DNA from: an uncultured Atopobiaceae bacterium
Lineage (GTDB): Bacteria > Actinomycetota > Coriobacteriia > Coriobacteriales > Atopobiaceae
Assembly (NCBI GenBank): GCA_944322145.1
Contig: CALUNW010000003.1
Span: 62,001 to 126,000 of the forward strand
Direction of reading: 5' to 3'
DNA: 64,000 nucleotides
Shown: positions 52,784 to 62,793 of the stretch, one piece after another
How the letters are laid out: every line of letters begins with the position of its first letter
Numbering within the stretch: the stretch's first letter is position 1
The notes under the pieces: model-generated
The model's database searches: none
What the model saw: the letters and a program-made list of their open reading frames with translations, nothing else
What the model was told of the DNA's origin: nothing
Program-made: the position numbers and the translations under genes

Positions 52784-55126
52784 ATGGAATCGCTCTACAC
52801 CAAGTACCGCCCGCAGACCTTTGAGCAGGTCGTGGGGCAGGCCCATGTGGTCGAGACCCTCAAGCGCGCCGTGCTCGAGGGACGTACGAGCCACGCCTAC
52901 CTCTTCTGCGGCCCGCGCGGCACGGGCAAGACCACGATGGCGCGCATCCTCGCCAAGGCCCTCATGTGCGAGAGGGGCCCGGCCGCCCTTCCTGACGGCA
53001 GCTGCGAGCAGTGCCGTCTCATCGCTGCCGGCGAGCACCCCGACGTGATCGAGCTCGACGCCGCGTCGCGTACCGGCGTGGACAACGTCCGCGAGGAGAT
53101 CATCAGCCGCGTGAGCTACGCGCCTGCCATGGGCCGCTGCAAGGTCTACATCATCGACGAGGTCCACATGCTCACCACGGCGGCGTTCAACGCGCTGCTC
53201 AAGACGCTCGAGGAGCCCCCCGAGCACGTGGTCTTCATCATGTGCACGACCGACCCGCAGAAGATTCTGGCCACGATCCTCTCGCGCGTGCAGCGCTTCG
53301 ACTTCCACGCCATCGGCAACGACGAGATGCAGGCGCACCTCGCCTATGTGTGCAAGCAGGAGGGATTCTCCTACGACGAGGCGGCGCTCGAGCTCATCGT
53401 GCGCCACGCCCGCGGCGGCATGCGCGACGCGCTGACCTCGCTCGAGCAGCTCTCGGTCTTTGGCGCTGGTTCCATCGACGTTGCCGCGGCCGCGGACTTC
53501 CTCGGCGAGGTCTCCGGCTCCATCCTGGGCAAGGTGTCCCGCGCGATGGCGCACCGCGACGTCGGCGCCCTCTTCGCCGAGGTCGCCGAGCTGGCAGACG
53601 CTGGTCGCGACCTGCTGCAGTTCACCCGCGAGCTCGCGGCCCGCGTGCGCGACGTCTACGTGGTCGCCGCCGTCCCGAGCGCCGAGGACGTGGTGGCCGC
53701 GCGCGGGGACGAGCTCGACGCCCTGCGCGCCGAGGCCGCCGCGTACGGCTCTGCCGACCGTCTCTCCCGCGTGCTCACCGTCCTGGGCGACGCCTCGAGC
53801 GAGATGCGCACCGCCACCAACCAGCGACTCGTTCTCGAGATCGCCCTCACGCGCATCGCCCGCCCCGGCTCAGACCTTACGCTCGACTCCCTCGCGGAGC
53901 GCGTCGCCGACCTCGAGCGCCAGGTTGCCATCCTCGCCATCCCCGGCGCCCTCGCAAGCGCCGCCCCCATTATCGAGAAGACCCTCGAGCAGATGCCCTC
54001 ATCTCCGGTAACGCCCCAACCCGAGTCACCCTCCCACCCCCAACCCTCCCCGGAGGAGCACGTCACGGAGCCGACCGCCGAGAGGGCCGCAACCCCGTCG
54101 CCGGCCCCCGCGCCCGAGCGGCCGACGACCCCCGCACCCGAGGAGCCTCCGGTGCCGAGTGCCCCCGCCGCCGCGCCGGGCTCTCCCATCGCGAGTCGCG
54201 AAGCGAGCGACGAGCGCAGCGAGGAGCGCCGAGCGGATGGGGGAGCCCGGGGCGGCGGCGGGGGCGTCACAAACGGCAACCTCCAGCGCCTCTGGAAGCA
54301 GGTCGTCGACCGGCTCGTGGCGCAGGTGCCGGCGAAGGGGTCGCTGCTCCTCTCGTCCACGGCGGTCTCCGATGACGGCGAGAAGCTTATGGTGTCGCTG
54401 CCCAAGGGCTCGCACTTCGCCGCGCGCATGCTCGAGCGCTCCGACGTCCGAGCGAGCGTGGACCCGGTGATCGCCGCCGCCTTCGGCCCGCGTCAGGTGG
54501 TCTACGTGGAGTCGAGCCTCGCGGGCGCCAACATCGCCCGCGCCGAGCGAACGCCAGCTCCCGCTCCGGCCCCGAAGCCGGTGCCGGCGCCTGCCCCGGA
54601 GCCCCAGCCCGCGGCACCCGCGGAGCCCGAGAAGCCCGCCTACCCGATGCCCTGGGACGAGCCCGCCGCCCAGGCGGCCCCGACTCCGGTATCCGCGCCC
54701 GCCCCGGACGACGACGTCGTCCCCTACACCGACGCCGACGTAACGGTCTACGAAGAAGTCTTCGAGCCCAACCTCCCCGCCGACCCCATGCCGGCGGATG
54801 CGGGCGCGACGGCCGCCCCCTCCGGCACCGACGCTGGCGTCTTGCCCGGCGCGAGTCACGAAGTGAGCGAGGAGCGTAGCGACGAGCGCCGAGCGGCTGG
54901 GCAAGACGCCAGCGTCGGGGCCGGAGGGGGCTCCCCGGAGCTCACCCCCGAGTTCGCGAGCATCGCCTCCATGTTGGCGGAGGCGTTCGGGCAGCCGCTG
55001 TCGGTGAGCGTGGAGAGCGCGGCGACGACCTCGGACGAGGATGCGGCGGAGGAGCTCGCGATGGATGACGACGCCTCCGAGATGGGCTTTACCGACGAGC
55101 CCGTCGACGACGAGGACGACGAATAG
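52784..55126 (+). CDS. dnaX: DNA polymerase III subunit gamma/tau
   Basis: This is the clamp-loader ATPase. 780 residues: AAA+ module with GPRGTGKTTMARILAKAL (Walker A), zinc-binding Cys pattern (CERGPAALPDGSCEQCRLI), IIDEVHMLTTAAFNALLKTL (Walker B), SRVQRFDF sensor region, then domain III and a long Pro/Ala/Glu-rich tail. Two palindromic elements sit in frame in the tail (54161-54265 and 54815-54931), encoding SREASDERSEERRADG and SHEVSEERSDERRAAG. GGGAGG precedes the ATG. It is followed by ybaB and recR, a conserved order in bacteria. Confidence 0.96.
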   Translation: MESLYTKYRPQTFEQVVGQAHVVETLKRAVLEGRTSHAYLFCGPRGTGKTTMARILAKALMCERGPAALPDGSCEQCRLIAAGEHPDVIELDAASRTGVDNVREEIISRVSYAPAMGRCKVYIIDEVHMLTTAAFNALLKTLEEPPEHVVFIMCTTDPQKILATILSRVQRFDFHAIGNDEMQAHLAYVCKQEGFSYDEAALELIVRHARGGMRDALTSLEQLSVFGAGSIDVAAAADFLGEVSGSILGKVSRAMAHRDVGALFAEVAELADAGRDLLQFTRELAARVRDVYVVAAVPSAEDVVAARGDELDALRAEAAAYGSADRLSRVLTVLGDASSEMRTATNQRLVLEIALTRIARPGSDLTLDSLAERVADLERQVAILAIPGALASAAPIIEKTLEQMPSSPVTPQPESPSHPQPSPEEHVTEPTAERAATPSPAPAPERPTTPAPEEPPVPSAPAAAPGSPIASREASDERSEERRADGGARGGGGGVTNGNLQRLWKQVVDRLVAQVPAKGSLLLSSTAVSDDGEKLMVSLPKGSHFAARMLERSDVRASVDPVIAAAFGPRQVVYVESSLAGANIARAERTPAPAPAPKPVPAPAPEPQPAAPAEPEKPAYPMPWDEPAAQAAPTPVSAPAPDDDVVPYTDADVTVYEEVFEPNLPADPMPADAGATAAPSGTDAGVLPGASHEVSEERSDERRAAGQDASVGAGGGSPELTPEFASIASMLAEAFGQPLSVSVESAATTSDEDAAEELAMDDDASEMGFTDEPVDDEDDE
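54161..54265. repeat. Family D palindromic element inside dnaX, copy 1
   Basis: The 30-nt arms (54161-54190 and 54236-54265) are complementary at 28 positions. The 45-nt centre, GCGAGTCGCGAAGCGAGCGA onward, matches copy 2 at about 41 of 46 positions. The total of 105 nt keeps the reading frame. Confidence 0.9.
54815..54931. repeat. Family D palindromic element inside dnaX, copy 2
   Basis: The 33-nt arms (54815-54847 and 54899-54931) are complementary at 32 positions but share no sequence with the arms of copy 1. The centre starts GCGAGTCACGAAGTGAGCGA. The total of 117 nt keeps the frame. Confidence 0.92.
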
Positions 55127-55148
55127 GAAACGAACGAAAGGAACCGCA

Positions 55149-55484
55149 ATGGCCAGGGGATACAACATGGGCGGAATGAACCGCAACCAGATGATCGCAC
55201 AGGCGCGCAAGATGCAGGAGCAGCTCATCGCCGTGCAGCAGAAGGTCGCCTCGACCGAGGTGTCGGCGAGCGCGGGCGGCGGCGCCGTGAAGGTCACCGC
55301 CACGGGCGGCATGCGCCTGACCTCGCTCACCATCGACCCCGAGACCCTCGATCCCGAGGACGTGGAGATGCTGCAGGACATGATCCTCGCCGCCGTCAAC
55401 GACGCGCTCGAGTCCGCCGAGCAGATGGCGAGCCAGCAGATGGGCTCCGTTACCGGTGGCCTCAACATCCCGGGACTCTTCTAG
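55149..55484 (+). CDS. YbaB/EbfC nucleoid-associated protein
   Basis: 111 residues with the family core: MIAQARKMQEQLIAVQQKVA helix, GGGAVKVTATGGMRLTSLTI sheet region, and ESAEQMASQQMGSVTGGLNI at the C terminus. It is a dimeric DNA-binding protein encoded between dnaX and recR in most bacteria. AAAGGAACC lies five or so bases ahead of the ATG. Confidence 0.93.
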   Translation: MARGYNMGGMNRNQMIAQARKMQEQLIAVQQKVASTEVSASAGGGAVKVTATGGMRLTSLTIDPETLDPEDVEMLQDMILAAVNDALESAEQMASQQMGSVTGGLNIPGLF

Positions 55485-55494
55485 GCGAGGACGG

Positions 55495-56103
55495 ATGGAT
55501 TTCACCGTCAACGACGGGCGCGCCCTGCAGCGGCTCCTCGACGAGCTCGGCAGGCTGCCCGGAATCGGGCCAAAGTCCGCGCAGCGCATCGCATACTACC
55601 TGCTCGAGGCCGACGTCGAGGAGGCGCGCCGCCTTGCGCAGGCGATTCTCGAGGTCAAGCAGCAGGTGCACTTCTGCCCGGTGTGCTTTAGCTACGCGAC
55701 GCGCGACACCTGCGACGTCTGCGCGGACGCGTCCCGGGACCGCGCCTCGATCTGCGTGGTCTCTGAGCCGCGCGACGTCACCGCCATCGAGCGGACCGGG
55801 GCCTATCATGGGCTCTACCATGTTCTCGGCGGCGTCATCAGCCCGATGGACAAGATCGGCCCCGAGCAGCTGCATGTGCGAGAACTGCTCGCCCGCCTGG
55901 CGGACGGCGAGGTGCGCGAGGTCATTCTCGCCACCAACCCCGACGTGGAGGGCGAGACCACGGCAACGTATCTCGCCCGCATCATCCGTCCGCTCGACGT
56001 GAGGACCTCCCGGCTCGCGAGCGGGCTGCCCGTGGGCGGGGACCTGGAATATGCCGACGAGGTCACCCTCGGCCGCGCGATCGAGGAGCGGCGAGAGGTC
56101 TAG
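55495..56103 (+). CDS. recR: Recombination mediator RecR
   Basis: The 202 residues have a helix-hairpin-helix (LGRLPGIGPKSAQRIAYYLL), a zinc finger (CPVCFSYATRDTCDVC), a Toprim domain (ICVVSEPRDVTAIERTGAYH, GVISPMDKIGPEQL, ATNPDVEGETTATYLA) and a C-terminal Walker-B-like stretch (ASGLPVGGDLEYADEVTLGR). It starts 10 bp after ybaB. It acts with RecO/RecF in loading RecA on gapped DNA. Confidence 0.96.
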   Translation: MDFTVNDGRALQRLLDELGRLPGIGPKSAQRIAYYLLEADVEEARRLAQAILEVKQQVHFCPVCFSYATRDTCDVCADASRDRASICVVSEPRDVTAIERTGAYHGLYHVLGGVISPMDKIGPEQLHVRELLARLADGEVREVILATNPDVEGETTATYLARIIRPLDVRTSRLASGLPVGGDLEYADEVTLGRAIEERREV

Positions 56104-56124
56104 CGGGGGCAAGGAGGAACAAGC

Positions 56125-56943
56125 ATGGCAAACGAGAAGAACAGGCAGGCGGCACGGCCGTCCCACGCCGCTCCGCGCACGCGCGGCAGGTTCCGCGCGC
56201 AGGCGGGCGCTGCCGTCGGCGACGGCGAGGGCATCTCGACCATCCGCTCGGGGCAGGGCGCGCGCGTGACCACGCGCAAGAACGCCGCGGAGGTCGCCGA
56301 CAAGGCCCGCAAGAACGCCGAGAAGCGCTACTTCGAGCGCCACCCCGAGGCCAAGGCGCCCGCCACGGGCCCCGAGCGCAGCGGCAAGAACGTCGTTCTT
56401 CTCGTCGTGGCGGCGATTCTCATCCTCGCCATCGTCTTTGTCATCGGCAGCTGCGTGACGGGCCTCGTGAGCGGCTTTGGGCGCGAGGAATCCGAGCAGC
56501 CCACTCAGACCCTGCAGCTCACCGAGCAGGAGCAGCAGCTCCAGGAGCAGCAGATGGCCAATGACGCCGGCAAGGAGCAGGTAGAGGTGGGCGGGTCCCT
56601 CTCGTTTGGCGGGGACTCGTTTGCGCTGACGCAGCAGGAGGACGGTGCCTGGGCGCTCGTCCGCACGAGCTCGACCGGCACGAGCACCACGCTGTTCCTC
56701 CTCGAGGGCACGCCCGTGGCCCTCGCGCGCATCAGCGACACGATTCTCATCCCGGAAAACCGCAACGGGGGTTGGGACGTCGTGTGCTACGTCATCGACG
56801 GGCACAGCTCCGCGAGCTACGTCTCGAGCCCGGACGGCACCGTCGTGGGCGGCGAGGGCGATGCGGCGAGCGCCGAGCTGGGGGACAACGCCATCGTGGT
56901 GACGGACTCCTCCGGGGCAGCTCACGAGGTCTCGCTCGTCTAG
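56125..56943 (+). CDS. Single-pass membrane protein of unknown function
   Basis: 272 residues: a basic, low-complexity cytoplasmic part (1-85; KNAAEVADKARKNAEKRYFE), one transmembrane helix (about 89-113; VVLLVVAAILILAIVFVIGS), a Gln/Glu-rich stalk (about 130-155) and an extracellular beta-rich domain of about 115 residues. I recognise no family. AAGGAGG lies ahead of the ATG and it follows recR by 21 bp, so it may be the last gene of the dnaX operon. Confidence 0.75.
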   Translation: MANEKNRQAARPSHAAPRTRGRFRAQAGAAVGDGEGISTIRSGQGARVTTRKNAAEVADKARKNAEKRYFERHPEAKAPATGPERSGKNVVLLVVAAILILAIVFVIGSCVTGLVSGFGREESEQPTQTLQLTEQEQQLQEQQMANDAGKEQVEVGGSLSFGGDSFALTQQEDGAWALVRTSSTGTSTTLFLLEGTPVALARISDTILIPENRNGGWDVVCYVIDGHSSASYVSSPDGTVVGGEGDAASAELGDNAIVVTDSSGAAHEVSLV

Positions 56944-56990
56944 GCTCGGGGGCCGCAAGGAGCGGCTCGAAACTTTTTTGAAATTCCCTC

Positions 56991-57020
56991 TTGCGCGACT
57001 GCTGGGGTATGTGTCAGAAT
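56991..57020 (+). promoter_or_regulatory. tRNA-Asp promoter
   Basis: TTGCGC (-35, 56991-56996) and CAGAAT (-10, 57015-57020) are separated by 18 bp, with the tRNA 21 bp further on. Confidence 0.6.
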
Positions 57021-57040
57021 AACCCTCGCGCAAGGCGAAC

Positions 57041-57117
57041 GGGGTGTTAGCTCAGCTGGTTAGAGCGCCGGCCTGTCACGTCGGAGGTCGAGGGTTCGAG
57101 TCCCTTACATCCCGCCA
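57041..57117 (+). tRNA. tRNA-Asp (anticodon GTC)
   Basis: Acceptor GGGGTGT pairs with ACATCCC (one G-U pair). The anticodon loop CTGTCAC between CCGGC and GTCGG gives GTC. The T loop GGTTCGAGTCC is standard and CCA is encoded. Confidence 0.96.
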
Positions 57118-57128
57118 TTGCACTGACT

Positions 57129-57153
57129 GGGGACCCTTCGGGGTCCCTTTTTT
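57129..57153 (+). terminator. Terminator of tRNA-Asp
   Basis: GGGGACCC-TTC-GGGGTCCC is followed by six T; one G-G position is mispaired or shifts by a base. Confidence 0.85.
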
Positions 57154-57197
57154 CATGCCGCGGCACGCCCGCGCGCAAACCCCTAGTACGCGACCCC

Positions 57198-57364
57198 GCC
57201 GCCCGCGCCCGCAAACCCCCTGGTGCCTGATTCCTCTCAAATGCGTGAAATGGTGCCGGATTAGCGAGAAATGCGTGTCTAGAACACGCATATGGCGGAA
57301 ATCAGGCACCTTTTCACGCATATTGTGGGAATCAGGCACCAGGGGGTTTGCGGGCGCGGGCGGC
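57198..57364. repeat. Large family C palindrome
   Basis: The outer 37 nt (57198-57234 and 57328-57364) are exact reverse complements. Pairing continues inward with few mismatches to GTGTCTAGAACAC at the centre. GGCACCTTTT, ACGCATAT, GGGAAT and GGCACC recur from the element at 9393. Confidence 0.92.
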
Positions 57365-57461
57365 GCGCTGCCGCTGTTCGCCCCTTGCCGAGTCCTTACG
57401 ACCCAATTGCGCATATCGAGGTATCATATTCTCGTATGATTCGTGCAACGACGGGGGCCCC

Positions 57462-58175
57462 ATGCAGCCCATCCAAGAGCGCAAGGTACACGGCGTAGCG
57501 GTCTTTGACTTCGATGGCACCTCCATCGACGGTCAGTCGGGGTCGCTCTTCACGCGCTACCTCTTCAGGAGCCGCATCATGTCCCCGCGACGCCTGGCGA
57601 GGCTCACCTGGTGGGGCGTGCGTTACAAGCTTCACCTGCCGTATCGTCAGGACGAGGCGCGCGAGCTGGTCTTCGGGGCGCTGGCGGGAAGAAGCGCCGC
57701 GGAGGTCGACGCCATCATGGCGCGCTTCCATGACGAGGTGCTCGCCCCGCTCTATCGCCCGAGCGCGCTCGAGGAGGTCGCCCGCTGTCACGCGCGCGGC
57801 CTCACCGTCCTTCTCGTGTCCGCGACCTTCGAGCCCATCGCCGAGCTCGCGGCGCGCACGATGGGGGCGGACGGGTTTGCCGCGACGCGGATGGAGCGCG
57901 ACTCCCAGGGCGGCTACACCGGGCGCGTCGACGGGCCGGTCGTGGCGGGCGCCGAGAAGTACCGCGCAGTCGTTCGCTGGTGCGACGAGCGCTTCGGCCC
58001 CGGCAACTGGTCGCTGGATGCCGCCTACGGCGACCATCACACCGACGCCGACCTTCTCGCCCGCGCGAAGAGGCCCTTCGCGGTCTGCCCGGGCAAGACG
58101 CTCGTCGTGGTCGCCCGGAGACGGGGCTGGCCGATTCTGGACTGGGACGCCCCCGCGGCGTTGGGGAGGAGCTGA
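57462..58175 (+). CDS. HAD-IB family phosphatase (SerB-like)
   Basis: 237 residues with DxDGT nucleophile motif VAVFDFDGTSIDGQSG, motif II LLVSATFEP, a Lys in AGAEKYRAV, and motif III YGDHHTDADLLARA. The layout matches the HAD-IB subfamily that includes phosphoserine phosphatase and related phospholipid-head-group enzymes. The leader CGACGGGGGCCCC offers only a weak binding site before the ATG at 57462. Substrate unknown; it is followed at once by an Rrf2 gene. Confidence 0.88.
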   Translation: MQPIQERKVHGVAVFDFDGTSIDGQSGSLFTRYLFRSRIMSPRRLARLTWWGVRYKLHLPYRQDEARELVFGALAGRSAAEVDAIMARFHDEVLAPLYRPSALEEVARCHARGLTVLLVSATFEPIAELAARTMGADGFAATRMERDSQGGYTGRVDGPVVAGAEKYRAVVRWCDERFGPGNWSLDAAYGDHHTDADLLARAKRPFAVCPGKTLVVVARRRGWPILDWDAPAALGRS

Positions 58176-58176
58176 C

Positions 58177-58668
58177 ATGGACATTTCGAGAAAGACGGAC
58201 TATGCGCTGCGCATGCTCGCCGCGCTCGTCGAGGACCCCAGCGGCGTCGTGTCCGTGAGGACCGCGGCGCGCGAGAACAGCGTCCCCTACTCGTTTGCCC
58301 GCTCGATCCAGCATGATCTTGCGGTCGCCGGCATCGTGGAGAACACGCGCGGCGCCAACGGGGGCATGCGCCTTGCCGTCGACCCGCGCGAGACGACGCT
58401 GCTCCAGGTGGTCGAGGCCCTCCAGGGCCCTGTCGTGGTCTCGTGCTGCGCCAACCCGACCGGCGACGGCACGCCGTGCCCCAACCGCCCGAGCTGCCAC
58501 TTCTCCCCGGCATGGTGCAACGCGGAGCTGCTCCTGCGCTCGTTCTTCTCGTCCGTCACGCTCCATCAGCTCGTGGTGGAGAGGCTCTCCCCGGTCTTCG
58601 TCGGCTCCTTCGAGCTCGTCGACGACGAGCGCGCCCGCGAGCTTGCCGCTGGGATGGGCGGCGCATGA
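58177..58668 (+). CDS. Rrf2-family transcriptional regulator (probable Fe-S sensor)
   Basis: The 163 residues start MDISRKTDYALRMLAALVED with an Rrf2 winged helix (TAARENSVPYSFARSIQHDL; TRGANGGMRLAV wing). A cysteine group, CCANPTGDGTPCPNRPSC, lies where IscR/NsrR-type members bind a cluster. GGGGAGGAG precedes the ATG, one base after the HAD gene stop. It overlaps the MutY-like gene by four bases (ATGA). Control of the nearby rubrerythrin is an attractive guess. Confidence 0.9.
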   Translation: MDISRKTDYALRMLAALVEDPSGVVSVRTAARENSVPYSFARSIQHDLAVAGIVENTRGANGGMRLAVDPRETTLLQVVEALQGPVVVSCCANPTGDGTPCPNRPSCHFSPAWCNAELLLRSFFSSVTLHQLVVERLSPVFVGSFELVDDERARELAAGMGGA

Positions 58669-59552
58669 GCGTCGGGTCCGATCGCCCCTCCCGCGACCTC
58701 TCGGGGTTCAGGGCGACGGTGCTCGCCCGCGGGGCCGAGCTCTACCGCGACCTCCCGTGGCGACGCACGCGCGACCCCTACGAGATCTGGATCTCCGAGG
58801 TGATGCTGCAGCAGACCCAGACCACGCGCGTCGACGGGCGCTGGCAGCGCTGGCTCCAGCGCTTTCCCACCGTCTCAGCCCTTGCGGCGGCCGAGCCGGC
58901 GGAGGTGCTCGAGGAGTGGCAGGGGATGGGGTACAACCGCCGCGCCCTCGCGCTGCTCCGGGCGGCGCAGGCGATAGCCGAGGGCGGCGGCGCGCTGCCC
59001 TCGGACGCGCGCGCCCTCGAGGCGCTTCCCGGCATCGGGCCCGCCACGGCGGCGGGCATACGCGCCTTCGCCTTTGACCTCCCGGGCGTCTACCTCGAGA
59101 CCAACGTGCGCGCCGTCTTTCTCCACGAGCTGTTTCCCCGCGAGGAGGGCGTCTCGGACCGCGAGCTCGTGCCGCTCGTGCGCGCCACGTGCCCCGCGGA
59201 TGCGAGCGACCCGGGCGACGACCCGCGGACGTGGTACTACGCCCTGCTGGACTACGGGGCCTACCTCAAGCGCACGGTCCCCAACCCGAGCCGCCGCTCG
59301 AGCGGCCACGCGCGCCAGTCACGCTTCGAGGGCTCGCATCGCCAGAAGCGCGCCGAGCTTGTGCGGATTCTCCTTGCGCATCGCGGGGATGCGCCGGGCG
59401 GCGTCGATTTGGGCACGGTCGCCGCAGAGCTGGCATCGGCCGAGGAGAAAGCGGGTAGAAGAGGGGTCAAGACCGCCGACGTCCGGGCGCTTCTCGAGGA
59501 GCTCGCGCGCGAGGGGTTCTGTCGAGAAGAGACTGGCGGATGGTGTGTCTAA
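58665..59552 (+). CDS. MutY-like adenine glycosylase lacking the Fe-S cluster and C-terminal domain
   Basis: The 295 residues have the HhH-GPD core: LPWRRTRDPYEIWISEVMLQ, QTQTTRV, the helix-hairpin-helix LEALPGIGPATAAGIRAFAF and YLETNVRAVFLHELF. The catalytic Asp of classical MutY is Glu here. The four cluster cysteines after ALLDYGAYL are absent; in their place is NPSRRSSGHARQSRFEGSHR, as in a group of cluster-free MutY relatives. The MutT-like 8-oxoG recognition domain is also missing. It overlaps the Rrf2 gene by four bases. Confidence 0.82.
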   Translation: MSVGSDRPSRDLSGFRATVLARGAELYRDLPWRRTRDPYEIWISEVMLQQTQTTRVDGRWQRWLQRFPTVSALAAAEPAEVLEEWQGMGYNRRALALLRAAQAIAEGGGALPSDARALEALPGIGPATAAGIRAFAFDLPGVYLETNVRAVFLHELFPREEGVSDRELVPLVRATCPADASDPGDDPRTWYYALLDYGAYLKRTVPNPSRRSSGHARQSRFEGSHRQKRAELVRILLAHRGDAPGGVDLGTVAAELASAEEKAGRRGVKTADVRALLEELAREGFCREETGGWCV

Positions 59553-59553
59553 A

Positions 59554-59568
59554 TGATAATATGTATCA
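59554..59568. promoter_or_regulatory. Candidate operator upstream of rubrerythrin
   Basis: TGATA-ATATG-TATCA is a perfect 5-bp dyad in an AT-rich patch starting two bases after the MutY-like stop and about 65 bp before rbr. It could be a PerR/Fur-like or Rrf2 site overlapping a -10 box. Confidence 0.4.
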
Positions 59569-59631
59569 ATAAGGTCGGGCAGAGAGCCCGGCGATAGCTA
59601 CGTCCCCGCGGGGACGGGAGAGGAGCCTCCA

Positions 59632-60177
59632 ATGGCCGTCGACTTTGAGAACTCGCAGACAAAGAAGAACCTCGAGGCAGCCTTTGCCGGCGAGTCCCAG
59701 GCCACCAACAAGTACGCCTACTACGCGAGCAAGGCCAAGAAGGAGGGCTACGTCCAGATCTCCAACATCTTCACCGAGACCTCCGGCAACGAGCGCGAGC
59801 ACGCCAAGCTCTGGTTCAAGTATCTCCACGGCGGCGAGGTGCCCGACACCCTGACCAACATCAAGGACGCGGCCGCCGGCGAGAACTACGAGTGGACCGA
59901 CATGTACAAGGGCTTCGCCGAGACCGCCGACGCCGAGGGCTTCACCGAGATCGCCGCCAAGTTCCGCATGGTCGGCGAGGTCGAGAAGCACCACGAGGAG
60001 CGCTACAACAAGCTCGTCGAGCGCATCGAGAAGGGCGAGGTCTTCGCCCGCGAGGGCGTCAAGGTCTGGAAGTGCCTCAACTGCGGCCACCTGCACGTGG
60101 GCGCCGAGGCCCCCGAGGTCTGCCCCGTCTGCAACCACCCGAGGGCGTACTTCGAGGAGCAGGCGATCAACTACTAG
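59632..60177 (+). CDS. rbr: Rubrerythrin
   Basis: It reduces hydrogen peroxide in the cytoplasm of anaerobes. The 181 residues hold a four-helix diiron domain ([55 protein letters not shown]) and a C-terminal rubredoxin-like domain with two CxxC pairs ([24 protein letters not shown]). GAGAGGAGCC precedes the ATG. The dyad upstream and the Rrf2 gene nearby suggest redox control. Confidence 0.97.
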   Translation: MAVDFENSQTKKNLEAAFAGESQATNKYAYYASKAKKEGYVQISNIFTETSGNEREHAKLWFKYLHGGEVPDTLTNIKDAAAGENYEWTDMYKGFAETADAEGFTEIAAKFRMVGEVEKHHEERYNKLVERIEKGEVFAREGVKVWKCLNCGHLHVGAEAPEVCPVCNHPRAYFEEQAINY

Positions 60178-60188
60178 CATCCTCAGCT

Positions 60189-60275
60189 GAACGCGTGGGG
60201 AGGGCCCGCCGGCCTGCACGCAAGAGTGCGCTACGCGAAACTCTTGCTTAGCAGGCCGGCGGGCCCTGCGCGTTC
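60189..60275. repeat. Long stepped hairpin after rubrerythrin
   Basis: Three nested matched blocks: GAACGCG/CGCGTTC at the ends, a 17-nt block (AGGGCCCGCCGGCCTGC and exact complement at 60251-60267), and inner CAAGAGT/ACTCTTG. No T tract follows. It is probably the rbr terminator or an RNA-level stabiliser. Confidence 0.8.
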
Positions 60276-60389
60276 AGGGCCGCTCGTGCCAAAGGGAGTA
60301 AAAAAGATAAGGCCCTGCCGTCCGCGTCGGCCCCCCGGTTCAACCATCGCCTGCTCGCGGGCGCATTGCTCGCACTCGCGGTTTTTTCG

Positions 60390-60419
60390 TGGACAGTGCA
60401 TTGACGTAATTGGCACAAT
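60390..60419 (+). promoter_or_regulatory. Possible promoter of the glycogen operon
   Basis: TGGACA (60390-60395) and CACAAT (60414-60419) are separated by 18 bp, about 80 bp ahead of glgB. The rest of the 220-bp gap after the hairpin shows no gene. Confidence 0.35.
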
Positions 60420-60501
60420 GGGTGTTGTTCTGCGCGCTTCTGCTATCGCGCCGGAATGCCCGCGCACGGGGCGCGGAGCCAAGACCTTCGAGGAGTGAGA
60501 C

Positions 60502-62658
<2,157 letters not shown>

Positions 62659-62677
62659 CCGGAGTAGTAAGCTTAAC

Positions 62678-62701
62678 GGGGCCGCCCAGCCGGGCGGCCC
62701 C
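62678..62701 (+). terminator. Hairpin between glgB and glgP
   Basis: GGGGCCGCCC and GGGCGGCCCC enclose AGCC; no T tract. Probably an mRNA-stabilising or attenuating structure. Confidence 0.55.
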
Positions 62702-62793
62702 ATACCGCTAGGGACCGGTAAGCGACGACGGCCCCCGCGCGGCGTCCCGGCCGCGTGCCCCCATGTCCTTGTCGCCCGATCTGAGGAGATGTT

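Noticed and set aside
54161-54931. Assembly error or frameshift in dnaX
   Set aside because: Both insertions keep the frame, the centres are similar but not identical, and the arms differ, which a simple mis-assembly would not produce.
57044-57439. 131-residue frame starting in tRNA-Asp
   Set aside because: It runs through the tRNA and the family C palindrome, so it is a product of palindromic DNA.
60226-60498. 90-residue frame between rubrerythrin and glgB
   Set aside because: It starts inside the large hairpin, has no ribosome binding site, and its sequence is compositionally unlike the real proteins here.
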